From assembly GCA_027627225.1 (NCBI GenBank), contig CM051030.1:7388501-7452500 (forward strand): a stretch of 64,000 bases of DNA, read 5' to 3'. Numbering within the stretch: position 1 is the stretch's first letter; every line of letters begins with the position of its first letter. The position numbers and the translations under genes were made by a program. Below are positions 10,787 to 23,305 of the stretch, piece by piece. The stretch is from Congeria kusceri (Eukaryota > Mollusca > Bivalvia > Myida > Dreissenidae). The notes under the pieces were generated by a model that was not told where the DNA came from, did not search any database, and was given only the letters and a program-made list of their open reading frames with translations.

Positions 10787-11234
10787 CTGTGAAGGGCAAA
10801 CACATAGTCGGCTTTCTCTTAATCGAATAATTGTAAATGAAGAATATGTATTTGTGCTGTACATGTATTGGTTTTATAATTTCGTTACACGTGTCGCATT
10901 TAACCCTATTTTGCCATACACTAAACACTCATACATAAGATATAGCTTTAAACAATAATTACAACACTCAATAATTATTGTTAAGTATATCATCTAGGAA
11001 ATGCTACAGACTATCGAATATTTGTTTATTAAGTAATGCCTCATGTATCTCATACTACAACGACATTTTAATGTAATTATAAATTAATACCGAATATTTC
11101 CCTCGGCATCATTAAACCAGACATAAAATTGTTAACGCTCGTTCACGTTTTAAATAATGGATAGGGAGAAAATGAACAGTTTGGCACTTAACCGTTTTAA
11201 TAAAAATTTCGTTTTCTTTCTGGGAGTGAATAGA

Positions 11235-11297
11235 CATACAGATGGCCTTGCATCGTCTGTCAGAAACTATTTGCGTCTGTCGTAGAGTATAAGATAT
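11235..11297 (-). pseudogene. relic of an Ig-like exon
   Basis: The minus strand reads SYTLRQTQIVSDRRCKAICM, resembling the SYTL.EG.TVSDIRCSAS block of the other Ig exons, including the first core cysteine. No splice sites or other strands of the domain remain. It marks the present 5' limit of the Ig cluster; no signal-peptide exon was recognised beyond it. Confidence 0.5.
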
Positions 11298-11599
11298 CAA
11301 ATGGGCCCTCTTTTGAAACAAAACTAGATCTAAATACTGGTATTTCGCTTTATGATATGAAATCATCTAATCATCTAACTCAATTTAATACAATAATCGT
11401 TCATTACACATCACGTTCTTTAAAAATAAAGCTTTTCGTGAATTGTATGTTGCTTATGTAAAATGAAAGAAATATAGTTAAGTCCTTTGTGTCTGCTGTT
11501 TTGTGTTTCTAAAGTGCAATTGCAAAATAAGAGCTAATGCTTGAGAAAAGAGGTGTGTAAACATTAATTCTGACATGCCATGCGCAGAGTTTTCTATAG

Positions 11600-11880
11600 A
11601 CAAAGACGAAAATCTCCGTTGTTAAATTGCCAATAAACAACTCGAAAAAGTAGTCCCGTACTTTAAAATATAGTTCGCATTGTAATTGCAGAGTAGATTG
11701 TCAGTTCATTTTAGAATCGAAATATTGTTTGCTTTATCGATGTTTATATGTAAATAAACAATACTTTTTCGTTCTGACGCGTGTATATTAAACCACTCAT
11801 GCTAAAGTCCTCGTGGATTTATTCCTACACATCAGAACTCAAAATCGTTGTTTATTTACAGATAAACAACTCAAAATAGA
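11600..11880. repeat. fold-back dispersed repeat, copy 1
   Basis: About 275 bp similar to 53950-54226. Both contain an internal inverted repeat built on TCTGA.GCGT / AC.CATCAGA and several copies of CAATAAACAAC or its complement. No ORF. Likely a MITE-like or fold-back element. Confidence 0.55.
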
Positions 11881-14800
11881 AAATAGGATTTATACAGCAC
11901 AAACGTCCGCAAGGTTGGTAGACTTGGTATGATGAAAATCGTACCTGGGACAACCTGACTGCAGCAGCAGCATATCCACAAGCCTGGAATCAGTAGTCGT
12001 TATATTGTAATTAATTACACATGTACGGCATACAAAATGGGAACTCACATTATTTAACAGTATAAAACATGATAAAATAAAACGCTACGAGGAATGAATT
12101 GCGGGTATTATGAAGTACGACGGTCGTGCTACGAGACTATTTGTGGCAGTAAATTATTAACACCGGAAACCGGTTATTTCAAAGACATAGTTGCCTTATT
12201 CTCGCAAAAGAGGAGTGACTGTATCGCTTAACTGGCTTATAAAGTAAGGAGGTCAAAAGCGAAAAGACCTTGTTAAGCACTCTAAGGAACAAAAAATCCC
12301 CGCCCACTGGGGGATTTCTAATATTGGGGATTTATAGAATCTCCGAATTAGATTGCATGACATTTACCGGACAACTATATTAACAAAAACGGTTTTCCAC
12401 AGTTTCTAAACATCTTTAAATCAACAATTTAAATGTTATAATGATACTATCAATTAATATAAACAAGGAAAAATCAATAAAGTAGTGTCACTTATATAAA
12501 TATTGAATTACCGTTTATCAAAATGCACAGCAGCATCCTCCGTATTGAAAATCTCATTATAACACACGTTTATAATGACAGTAACATAAAAATAAAATAA
12601 AAACAGTTAAAAATCCACAGAATCGAAGTCTGACGTGGTATTGTCATCAACAGTAATAAGTAATCAGCCAACTGTAAATTCTTATGTTGCAAGGAATAGG
12701 AATTTAATATCGATTGTATTTAAAATTTTGAAATCAATTTGCGCATTGCGCATAAATATTGCTTACCATTTACTGAACTGCTATACTCCACATTGCAAAT
12801 GACCGTTATGTGACTTGATCAGAACTTCCTTTTTTTAATTGTATTAAATCACCGCTTATATCTTGTTCTAACTCTTATACGAGGAATTTTTTTCTTCCTG
12901 CAATAAACAGACACTTGAAACAATTACCAACGAAAAGTGTTCTCATGTTTAACTAAGAAGAATATATTTTATCTTATATAACAATTAATAATAATTTGTC
13001 CTGTAAAGATTTAGTTATCTTTCATTTTAAGATTTAAATGCATCATTGAATGTCAAATTCGAATACTTTACACGCTAGACATTTAACACTGTTCAAATAA
13101 AGTACAAATCCGCGAGTAACTGACAATGACAAACAATAAGTTTACATTTTAAAATACGTTAAAATAAAAAGGGTAAGCTCTGTAACATCAAAACAGAAAA
13201 ACATAACACTATTGATACAGAAATGTATTTTATGCTAAGTAGTGAAATATAGAAAAATATCAGTGAGATAAATCACTCACTGCGCTGGACTACTATTTAG
13301 ATTTTATTTGATTTGAACGATGTTTAAATGTATGTGGTGTCACCGTTTATCATACTTAATTACCGAAAAGAAGAGTAGTTAATATTAAGAGCAATAATAG
13401 TTAAGAATACTTCTCGCAATTATATACAATATATCGAAGTGCCTTACCTCTTACATTCTCGTGGGTTTTCCTCAGGCGCATTGAGCCAATGAGACTAACA
13501 GACATTATCTTGCGGGTACACATTTAACCCACAAGGCATTGGAGCTGGTCTTGGTCCAAAATTAATTTTAACGTCCAAAGTATTTTTTAAACCTTTGCAC
13601 TTCCATAATTACCGCACATTACATTTTGCACTTGTTTACAGTACCAGTATTCTCCATTTGTTTACATAATTGCTTTCTTGACGATTCTCCAAAATCCAAT
13701 ATGAATTCAGTGTGCCCTCAAGAAATAACTTATGTACATTTAGTCTTTATTTACGCAGTCGATTAGTTGTAAAACTTTAGAAAAAAAACAGCACAAGTGT
13801 TGTTTTTGTGCAAATGCCTACTCGGTATTTGTACGAAAACCATTAGAACAGAGTGTGATATCTATGGAGACATCTGTGTATGGGGAATCACACGTTTATT
13901 TCCTAAAGTAGTATCGTAAACATATACATGTATATAAGGGTAACTAATGAACGTAGACACATAAAGTATGTATCCTATGCATACTTATTTTCAAGGAAAA
14001 TTGCTTCAGAAAATGAAAATTCTTATATTTATGAATTTACATTGTTCTTGAAATGTGTGATCAATATTATGTTAACCATCAATACATGCGTTGATTGCAA
14101 ACATAGATATAGAAGTTGTTGGCGTATGTATTGTAGGTTTATATTGTGTTTTTTTTATAAACACATAATGCATGCTATGATTAAGAAGTTCAATGTGAAC
14201 AACGGAATTCGAGGATTCGTTAAGTATACGATTATCAATAATTATTTGTCACTTCACTAATTTTATATATTGTTTAACCTACGATGTTCAGATTCATCCG
14301 TTTTCCCCCCCTATATGTAGGGTCAAGCATGCACATTTCATCACTTGAAGACTCTACAAATACCGTTGTTTTCTGTGGAAATAAGACGACCGTTAAGTCC
14401 TCATATTAAGTACAGTAGGGTCATGTGAAAGACAATTAAATGTCGTACTTAGCTTCATGAAGAAGGCATGCTTATCTGTATCAAATGCTTACTTCCAATT
14501 CACGGTTTTCATGTATGAGGTGCATCTGATAAAACACTCAATGATGTTTTTATTTGTAAGTGGTCATGGATTTTGTCACGTTTTAGAAAAATGCAATACT
14601 TCCCATTTTTAGCGATTATCACGACACAATAATTTATCGTCGAATCGAAAACGAGGCTCGCGATGTATTGATAGTGGTTAATACTGGTTGCATAGCGGTC
14701 ATTTACAGTTCATTACTTTTAAAATGTTATAAATATTCACTTAGTTTACTTGTTAATAAACAGAATTGGCATGGTACATAGTATAATTATGATATATGAT

Positions 14801-15539
14801 AATAGAGTGTCAGTTTAATTATTATATCGTCGCTGAAAATGGAATATAATGCAATTTAGACGTAAGTACTTTCTCTGAGACTGACAGACTTCGTATTGTT
14901 CAAACCTTGTCAATTATATGATCATAATCTTGTATAAACACATGACCATTATTATGTAACCAAAATGTGTATATATAGGTCCTAATTTTAAAATAACATT
15001 TGGCACAATTACGTAATCAAAGTGCATACGAATTAGTGAAGTAATACACGGGTCATTGTCTGGGCAGCTATGCCACTGACTTCACGAATCTACTTTAAAC
15101 TATCATTTAAAATATAATAATAACTTTATTTAAGACAACAATCTAATTTTATTCGCAATTATCCTGATCATTTGCTTGAACTCATGATATCATCATAGTT
15201 AATAAATGGAGTGTACATGTGTTTGTTTACAAGTTTAAAGACATATAACGATAATTAACATTGCTGTTTAACGTTTTGATATTAACTTATTATGTTTTAT
15301 TTCTCAGTCATATTGTTTTTTTGTTTTTTTTATCTATCATTAGAGAGTACAAAAAACAACGTATTTGATCAATTCTGATTACCTCGGTAGAATTCTCAAG
15401 TTGTTTCTCTCAAATGAACAAAAAGAATTCTCCGGGATAATAATAATCATGTTATTTGTAACTGTCAAGTTGTTATACAATTACCACAGCCGACACTGAA
15501 TCCGGAATACACGAACTGCTTTTTTAATTAAATATTAAT
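11881..15539. other. gene-free stretch
   Basis: No exon, RNA gene or ordered repeat recognised. A short hairpin AAATCCCC...GGGGATTT sits at about 12295-12318. The 110-codon open frame at 13928-14260 (+) lacks any domain, signal or splice context and is rejected. On the minus strand near 11940-11985 an ATG is followed by three Leu codons and a GTACGA donor-like site; too short to call a leader exon of the Ig gene. Confidence 0.35.
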
Positions 15540-15740
15540 TATTTAAAGGCCTAGTTTAAGGAATGTCTGGCCACTCCATCGGGTATTCCACTCTGTGTTT
15601 TGGTCCACCATCAAATCTCTTATCATAATCTACACTCTTTTCTCTCAACTGACAGAGCAATGGCTTTGTGCTCTGTTTCAATATGTCTCTCCCTCTGTAG
15701 CAGTGTATAATCTCAGCTGATAAGGGTCACCACACTGTGA
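15540..15740. other. gene-free flank of the SINE target
   Basis: Unremarkable AT-rich DNA into which the SINE at 15755-16031 inserted. Confidence 0.3.
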
Positions 15741-15754
15741 CCACAGAAGGGTGT
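15741..15754. repeat. target-site duplication, copy 1
   Basis: CCACAGAAGGGTGT (14 bp), repeated exactly at 16032-16045 on the other side of the SINE. Confidence 0.8.
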
Positions 15755-16031
15755 ATGTGTAGTACATTTTTATCGAGTCCAATATGGCCATCGCCCCCAG
15801 AAGACTTGTTAGTTGGATTATGGGGGATAGTGCAAGATACAGGAGACGCCCCGTTCCAGAGGAGACCCTGGGTCTTTTAGTGCCCGGTGTGAAGCACCTA
15901 GTACACTGCACCTCGGTTTAACGTCTCATGCGAAAGACGAGTTAGTAGGTTAGGGTGTAGCGGGGGCTCGAACCTGCGACCCCTGGGTTGTGAAGCCAGT
16001 GCGTTACCACTAGACCACGGATCCGCTACAT
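15755..16031 (-). mobile_element. tRNA-derived SINE with perfect 14-bp target-site duplications
   Basis: A 277-bp insertion flanked by CCACAGAAGGGTGT on both sides. Its minus-strand 5' end is tRNA-like: GGATCCGTGGTCTAGTGGTA contains a pol III A-box-like segment (16006-16025), and GGTTCGAGCC at 15965-15974 is a good B box, about the right distance away. The anticodon-like region suggests a Val-type or related progenitor, which is not certain. The rest is a SINE body without a poly(A) tail. The intact duplication points to a relatively young insertion. Confidence 0.8.
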
Positions 16032-16045
16032 CCACAGAAGGGTGT
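16032..16045. repeat. target-site duplication, copy 2
   Basis: Second exact copy of CCACAGAAGGGTGT. Confidence 0.8.
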
Positions 16046-17774
16046 CAATACACAGGGGTATTATACCCCCGGTTTAAGTGGGGGGGGGGGGTCAAACAAA
16101 GAAGGATTAAGCTAGGCATTTAATCAATTAATAATTAATTATGTATACCGCAATACATTCAGCAATTATATACTTATTTCAATCTTTAAATATTCAGATC
16201 TGAATATGAAGTAATATAATTATGATGTCAAACATAGTTTCGTTAGCAGATTTGGCTATGTTATGATTGTTACATTATTTGCATTATAATTTTAAGTATT
16301 TTAAACATATCCACATACACATAATTTGGTGAACAAAACAGAAATAGACTATATAATAAAGATGTATCAACATTTCAGAACTAACTATTAAATAATATAT
16401 GTGACAAAATTAATAAACGCTGCTCATAATTTATTTTGGTATAGACCTTAACCTTTTTATTAAGTTTATATGGGATAAACACTTGTTCTTGTCTTACTAA
16501 TACAATAATATAATAACTTTTATTAAAGTGAAATAATTGATACAATGGCAAGTGCTTATATTAAAACTAGGTTACGCAACTTCTGTATAATACATGTACT
16601 AGCAACTGACAAACAATTATAAATGCATAATAAATGGGAAAAAAACCCATATATTTATTTCATCCAGAACATTCTGTAAATTTTAACTTTACTTACTTAA
16701 ACTTAACTTTACAAAGCTAACTGATTGGGTCTAGAAGCTTAACTCAACCAAGAGCCTGTAGATATTGGATTACTTAAATAACTAACATTCATTTTGAAAA
16801 AATGTTCAAATCCTTTTCCAATATATTTTTAGTTAACAGTGTCCGTTTATTGCATTTGAATCATACATAATTTGAAATCACTTTTTATTTTAACATTCAG
16901 ATTAATATTGCATCATCATTTCGATAGTTACATTATTCAAATTATATGTATAGATAATTTATTATTAATTACATTTGTATTGATGTAAATTTCAATCTTA
17001 ATTGTATTTTATTCTGTTCGAATAATTTTTTTTAAAGATTTGTTGTTATCTAAGGTTTCTTAGCTGGTAAATGTTAAATTTCATATTTAAAAGTGAAATT
17101 TTGTAAAAAATGTTATATGTGAAATTTCATTGCTTGCATTTAAAGTGAAACTAATAAGAATCAACTATTCACTTGTTCACTAAGTTAGAATAAAATATCT
17201 TAATGCAAATTGCACTATACATGTTAGAGCCAGAGCCAGGGTTATGGAATTTCATTATTTTAGGACATCTGACAAGTTTTTACTTTGTTGATAGTGGGCC
17301 ATATCCAGAACACTGTCCCAAGAGTATACTAATAGTCTCTTTAGAAACATTGTGAGTGCGTCCGCCTCTCAGGGAGACTCAGGTTTGATCCCCAACACAA
17401 GGTGCACAGTTCTTTTTTTACTTTGAATTAATCCCTCTGGGCCAATTCCTGACCAATATATAAATACAGAATACGTTTATAAAAGGTTTAGAATATATAT
17501 TCACTTGTCATGAAACGTTGTATTGAACCAATCTTTTTAAAACAAGTATTTATGGATAAAAGTAAACTGTTTCCCAAAAATATTTCTTTATTCGCTTTTG
17601 ATTATGACTTAATAAATGATTAATATGTACTTTACACACTTACTTTTAGAAGAAATATTAAAAATGATGAATTACATGTAAAACCTGATGTTTTTACTAT
17701 TGAACGTTGTTGATATACAAGTTGATCTTTGATATAATGACTACCACAATAATAAGTTAAAAGTTAATATGTTC
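16046..17774. other. gene-free stretch
   Basis: A G homopolymer of about 12 bases begins near 16080. A SINE-like remnant is possible at 17350-17400 (GTCCGCCTCTCAGGGAGACT followed by a B-box-like GGTTTGATCC), without clear borders. Otherwise AT-rich with no exon recognised. Confidence 0.35.
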
Positions 17775-17775
17775 T

Positions 17776-18170
17776 GTTTTTCTAATTAAATGGTGTGAAG
17801 ATTACGTTACCGGAATTTATTGTACATGATCAACTGCTGTGCTGGTAAGTTTCACATTCATAATTCAGTGAAGCATTGGACAGAGTCAAAGACAACCCTC
17901 CAGTAAATTTAATTCTTGCAAGTAAGACCCTCGACTCTGTAAGACTCAGTCTTTCAAATTAGAAGTGTAATTGTTTTTCTAATTAAATGGTGTGAAGATT
18001 ACGTTACCGGAATTTATTGTACATGATCAACTGCTGTGCTGGTAAGTTTCACATTCATAATTCAGTGAAGCATTGGACAGAGTCAAAGACAACCCTCCAG
18101 TAAATTTAATTCTTGCAAGTAAGACCCTCGACTCTGTAAGACTCAGTCTTTCAAATTAGAAGTGTAATTG
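17776..18170. repeat. perfect 197-bp tandem duplication
   Basis: Two adjacent copies with period 197 (17776-17972 and 17973-18169), identical by eye over their full length and joined at the shared word GTGTAATTG/TTTTTCT. No ORF or TE domain inside. The identity implies a very recent event or a collapsed/expanded assembly. Confidence 0.9.
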
Positions 18171-21100
18171 TGTTCCAGCAGTATGTAGCAAACTAAGCAA
18201 TATCTTCTGAATCATCCAAATTCCAAATCATTTTGTTCCAAAATGGCAAATTACAGCTTCACATAAATAACCTTCCATATCAGATTTGATTCAGTAATAA
18301 TCCATACGCTTCAACATTTTAATACATATCCCAAAACTTGACCCGTCAGTGCTTTTTTAAAAAGTAACAACAAACAATACTTTGTTTACATTTGACCTTG
18401 TTCGTCATCACGAATTCGTAAACAAGGGAAACAACTGTGCTGTATTTATTTCAGGTGGTTGCGATAGAACAGTTTTATGAAACGCTCGGATTTTCTTACG
18501 AACGTCCTGTGAATTCCTACGTAAGAAAACCGTCCGTACGAAGTTTATGAAACAGACCAATTATATTGACGTAAAATATTACAGACGACGCTTTGTTTCT
18601 CGTTGCATTTAGTATTTACACATATTTTCCTTCCGTTATTAAATAGTTTAATTCCAATTTTGGGTTTCCTGTAAGCATGTTCGCTGATCGTTATTTATCG
18701 TTACTGAAACATGGAACCTATGCATAAAATCCGAAGCGGAAGGTTCCGATTCACGTTTTTTCCCGCGCAATTTTTGGAACACAGATTCTGAGTTCATTAG
18801 GTATTGGAAATGAACAACAACAACAATAAAAATAGGTACTCGCGTTATCTATAGGCGGAAAAACCTTGGTTTTCCCGTATTATAAACACATTAACTATTA
18901 TTTATATTACCATGAATCTTAAATCCATACATTATAGTATAGCTTGGCAGTGATATGACTGATTCTTTAAACTTCATCCTATTTTTTACCTTATGCTTAA
19001 TAATTTTTCATTGCAGTATACAATAAACCAAGTTGTGATATTTACCCATATGATTTGTAATTTCATCTGCCAATTGGAGTGTGTGCGTGTGAATTTTTTT
19101 TATAGGTTTTAGGGGCACACATTTCTTCATTTGGCAACAATACGGATTGAACAGTAACTGATCCCATCCATAAGGAAGAATTTGTCTGGATGGCGTCAAA
19201 ATCTGTGTTCGCATCCTTGAACGCAAACTTACCAGTGACACGCTACCTTCGAAACAATGATTCCTATGGTCCCATACGATGTCAAACTTACAAGACATTT
19301 TTTGCATTTGGTAATAACGAAATGTATTTTGTAAAAAAGCAATAATATTTAGCATTTATGGATTGTTGTTTGATATGAAAACGTTCTTATGCTTCGTTAT
19401 TGTGAAACGAAGTTGTGTTAATTGTAAAAACAGTTTATACAACGTTAGTAAAACGTTATTAATTTATATACTCTGAAATGTATTTCGTTAAAATATTATT
19501 TGGTTATATAGGGCGTTCTCACGCAATATGTAGTTTTGTATTTCTCAATTATGATGTGTTTTTACAGCAACGAAATCAAAGTATTTTTACGACATGATAC
19601 GACGTGTTTACGAAATATTATCGCGTGTTTACACAATACAGTTCGTGTTTATAAAAAGTTATAAGGTTAACGAAACGTAACTCAAGCCTGTGTTCCAACA
19701 CTTCACGTTCACATATACTAAATGAGCGTATGTGATGGAACATTCTCAAACGTCCGTTTGGCAAAACCATAATAAATAGTTTCTTTTATTGACTTGTATT
19801 AGGAATACTAAGTGCTGTTCAATGACCACATTATACATACATTGACATGATGGATGAAGAAATTGATAATACAAACTGGGTATGACAAACCGAATAAAAC
19901 CCTTATTTAGAAATAACGGTAAACCTTAAACCGCACAGGGTATTGCTTGTGATACTTATTATGTAAATCATGGAATATCACACTTTCTTTGCAAATAATA
20001 ATAATAATTACCAGTTTTTTGTTTTTTTTTTAGGTCTATTAAGAAGCTAGGGCATCAGTTTTGTCACTGATACGTTTACTGACAGTGTTTAAGTACGATA
20101 GTTTGCATTTTTGAATTTAAAAACTTACAACTATTTTATAACTCGTATCAGTTTCTTCGTTTTGTAATAACAATACAAAGAATAAAAATGTGTGCATAAT
20201 ATTTTGAATGAATCGCATGTAGAAGCTTGCAAACATCGTTTGTGTCAATAGAATGAGAATATATATATTTATTTTTTTTGAAGGCAGTTTCTAATTTGTA
20301 CAATAATTGATTAATTATGTTCTTTTATTATGTCGATTATAATATTCACGCTCGACATATAATTTGTTTATTTCAGATATGCATGATGAATCGTGTATAT
20401 ATTGTTTTATTGTTACGCCATATATAGCAAGCAATACATGGATTATTGACGATTTTAATCATATTACATTTAACTGAGTTTATCCGCATGACATTATGTT
20501 ACATAATAATATACACAAAAAAGCACGCAGCAAGGGCGTAGTGCCCTATACGCACAATACGTACGTGCGTAATACAAACATTCGGACGATAAAAAAAATA
20601 AGAATTTGCTTAAACGGTAAGAACAGAAGGGCCAGTCAAATGTATGTATTAATTTTCTCATATAAATGCCCTTTTTATTGCTGATGATGGAAGTCAAAAC
20701 GTTGAAATATACGGTTTGACGTAATAAGGAACATACGTATGAGTTTAAAGTTGAAGCTACTACTAATTGGTTCTGAACAGTTATTAGTATCTGAGCACAG
20801 ATTTCTATTTCTAGTTCAGAAATTTAAGCACTGTCACATAGTGAAAACATCTGTAAGTGCAAAGTCTATAAATAGCTCGCATCTGTTTGGCTGAATAATG
20901 TTGCTGTGCAGAACAATCTACCATAAACGTACAATTGCAATATTCTGCACCAATATTTAATTTTCTTTGACGCCAAGCATTGAAATTAAATATAATCGGA
21001 ATGCGCATACTGTTTAACAACGGTATTACAAAATTAATCTCATAAACATCGAGGTTTCAGAATTTAATACGCACATTCTTTGTAAGCTACTTCATGAATT

Positions 21101-21445
21101 TAAAGAAGCAAAACGCACGAAAAGGCATTTCTAACCGTCACTACTGGGGCAACCGTCTATTCTGAAAGCATTAAAATCGAGCTCTCTATCATCCTATTTT
21201 GAAAAGTATTAACTGTTAACCTTCCAAATCAAAACCGTCTCAGGCCGGTACATTTAAGTCTTCGACACAGTCGTTTCATTGTAGAAGGACGGCGTTGCGC
21301 ATGGTGCTGTAAAATCTACATCTTTGCAAACACCAGTCGTGCTTAATTTTTATGTTAATATTATTGTTCATAAAATACATGTCGTTGATTCAAATGTTTT
21401 TTGTACTTATGTCGATAAAAATCCATGTATGTTACAAGATTAAAA
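18171..21445. other. gene-free stretch
   Basis: A short inverted repeat (GGATTTTCTTACG...CGTAAGAAAACC) lies near 18490-18530. ORFs at 19008-19355 (-), 20494-20697 and 20811-21020 lack domains and splice context. Nothing else recognised. Confidence 0.35.
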
Positions 21446-21667
21446 TAAGTTTCTATTGTTGAGGTCGCGGTGGCGTAATGGATATGGTGTCCGCCTAGCG
21501 ATCGGGGTGTTCCGGGTTCGATCCCCACTCTGGGATCGTACTCAAGATCTCCCCTAAAGACACCAAGAACTGGTTTTACCCAGGAAACGGACTCAAGGGT
21601 GTCTCCATAAGCCTTAGGCTTTCGATGCCATCGAGCTAAAATAAATAGGTTTAAACTAAGTTTCTAT
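21446..21667 (+). mobile_element. tRNA-derived SINE family B, copy 1
   Basis: A 200-bp element (21457-21656) flanked by the 11-bp target duplication TAAGTTTCTAT (21446-21456 and 21657-21667). The head is tRNA-like, with GGTCGCGGTGGCGTAATGG and a consensus B box GGTTCGATCC at about 21514-21523. The body contains TCTCCCCTAAAGACACCAAG and the tail AAATAAATAGGTTTAAACTA. Two more copies lie at 24939 and 28106. Confidence 0.85.
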
Positions 21668-21999
21668 GCTAGATAAAATAATTACTTCAAACGCTAGAAA
21701 AATATCTAAAAATACTCCAGAATGCACCATTTCCTCCCATATTTTAATTTTTCCGGTTTGTTTGAGACCCCCCCCCCCCCCGAATCCCCAGCAGCGGAAG
21801 GGGACATACCCATCTGACACCCTCCTTGATGATGAATATTCTCGTGTGCGTATAAATTTTACAACCCTTGTTACGCCCCTGTGTAATGCATTTATTTACA
21901 TATTATTTGAGTAGCGTCGGAGTTTACACTTTTTTATTTGTTTTAATAATAAATAAAATTAACAGAGCATGTAAATGACAATAATATGTCTGTACTTTA
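21668..21999. other. gene-free stretch with C homopolymer
   Basis: A C run of about 13 bases at 21769-21781. No exon recognised. Confidence 0.3.
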
Positions 22000-22295
22000 T
22001 CAGACTATGGACATAGATTACACTCAGGAGCAGTTAGTGAGTTTGTCGGTATGTCATTTTAATAATGGCAGATGAAAACACTTAAGAGCATACAATACGT
22101 TTGTCTGCATGTCATCTTATAAGCGACATAGTTTTCAACAAAGAACATTTATAATTTGATCTGCATGTCATCTATATAGCGATAGAGTTAAAACCAAAGT
22201 GGGTGTAGTTCATGTGCCGACAGTCATCTTAATAGCAGCAGAGTTAACGCCAAACAGCAATTAGTGAGTGTGTCCTAAAATGCTTCTGATGGACA
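22000..22295. repeat. degenerate tandem repeat, about 60-bp period
   Basis: The words TGTCAT.TTA.A..G, GAGTTAA.ACCAAA and CAGTTAGTGAGT..GTC recur about five times between 22000 and 22295, with strong divergence. Resembles the repeat at 3.5-4.0 kb in vocabulary. Confidence 0.45.
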
Positions 22296-23231
22296 TGCAA
22301 GTTCAATGAATTGGTAGCATTCCTACTAACAATGAAGTTGAGAGCTTAAATGACTAGTGGTAAATAGAAATGTATCTAGAAAATATTAACTGTAAACGTT
22401 AACAAAATCTCGCTCATTCCAAAATCACCGGTCACTTTTTTCTACTCACTCTTCACAGTGATAAAATAAAGTTCCGAATTTAGTAATAAATCATTATTTA
22501 AACAATCAAAGTTCATTGTGAAGCGAACGTGACCTGGTCATTAGGAATTAATGCAATTTAGTTTACATTTACTCATTTTATATGGATATTTGTTTTTGTC
22601 ATATTTACATGGGCAGGGAGCCTTTTTGAGAGTCTTAACTTGATAGGAAACCAACAGAAAAGCTGTTTAATTGCCCAGAATACCTAGCGCGAACTTATAT
22701 AGGTAATGTTTTCCCACTGCGTAAACAATAATGTGTCAAGTCTCTTCTACGCTCTTACATTCATTTTCGCGGTGCAATACAACCCTTGATAATTTTACAT
22801 GAGATATTAAAATCATTTTTGTAAAAATGGTTTCACATTGCAAAGTCAAATTTCTCTACCAATAGCTGATGCCAAAGTTAAACATTTTCAACCGTGACAT
22901 TTTCATTCCACTAAATAAACTACTTGACGTGTTGTTATTACATCAGTCGTTTTAATTTTATAGTGCATCACGATACAGTCTTATTGTGGAGCACGTAATA
23001 TGTTGTATGAGTTGACATTGCAAACCATACGTAATGCACGCTAAAAACAATTTAACATCTAATTTGGACATTCGAATCGAGAAACCAATGAAAGAAAATG
23101 GCGACTAACTAATGAGACTCCAGGTCGGCTGAACGCAGCCCTGGTAGTCAATTATTTAAAATGACGTCATACAGGTGATCGATTTTGGGTTACTCAATAC
23201 TATAAAAACATTCACTGTGTTATTAGTTACA
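22296..23231. other. gene-free stretch
   Basis: No coding or structured element recognised. Confidence 0.3.
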
Positions 23232-23305
23232 CTGTTAGTAACTGAGGGTGTATGGGTATGATGCCACTGAGGGTGTATTTCCCTCACACCCTCAGTTACT
23301 AACAG
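23232..23305. repeat. 20-bp perfect inverted repeat (hairpin)
   Basis: Arms 23232-23251 and 23286-23305 are exact reverse complements (CTGTTAGTAACTGAGGGTGT), separated by 34 bp that repeat GAGGGTGTAT once more. Immediately downstream (23383-23470) lie further palindromic words such as TATATTTTCACTG / CAGTGAAAATATA. This may be the end of a MITE-like element; no partner end was identified. Confidence 0.7.

Noticed and set aside
13928..14260. 110-codon plus-strand ORF
   Set aside because: Low-complexity AT-rich translation, no splice context or recognisable domain.
15958..16029. Functional tRNA gene
   Set aside because: Stems are imperfect and the segment is the head of a SINE with its own target duplications.
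17350..17400. Further tRNA-derived SINE
   Set aside because: Only a B-box-like word and a short head-like segment are visible; borders and body are missing.
21457..21530. Functional tRNA gene at the head of SINE family B
   Set aside because: Shared by three dispersed copies with the same body and tail, so SINE heads; cloverleaf pairing is poor.
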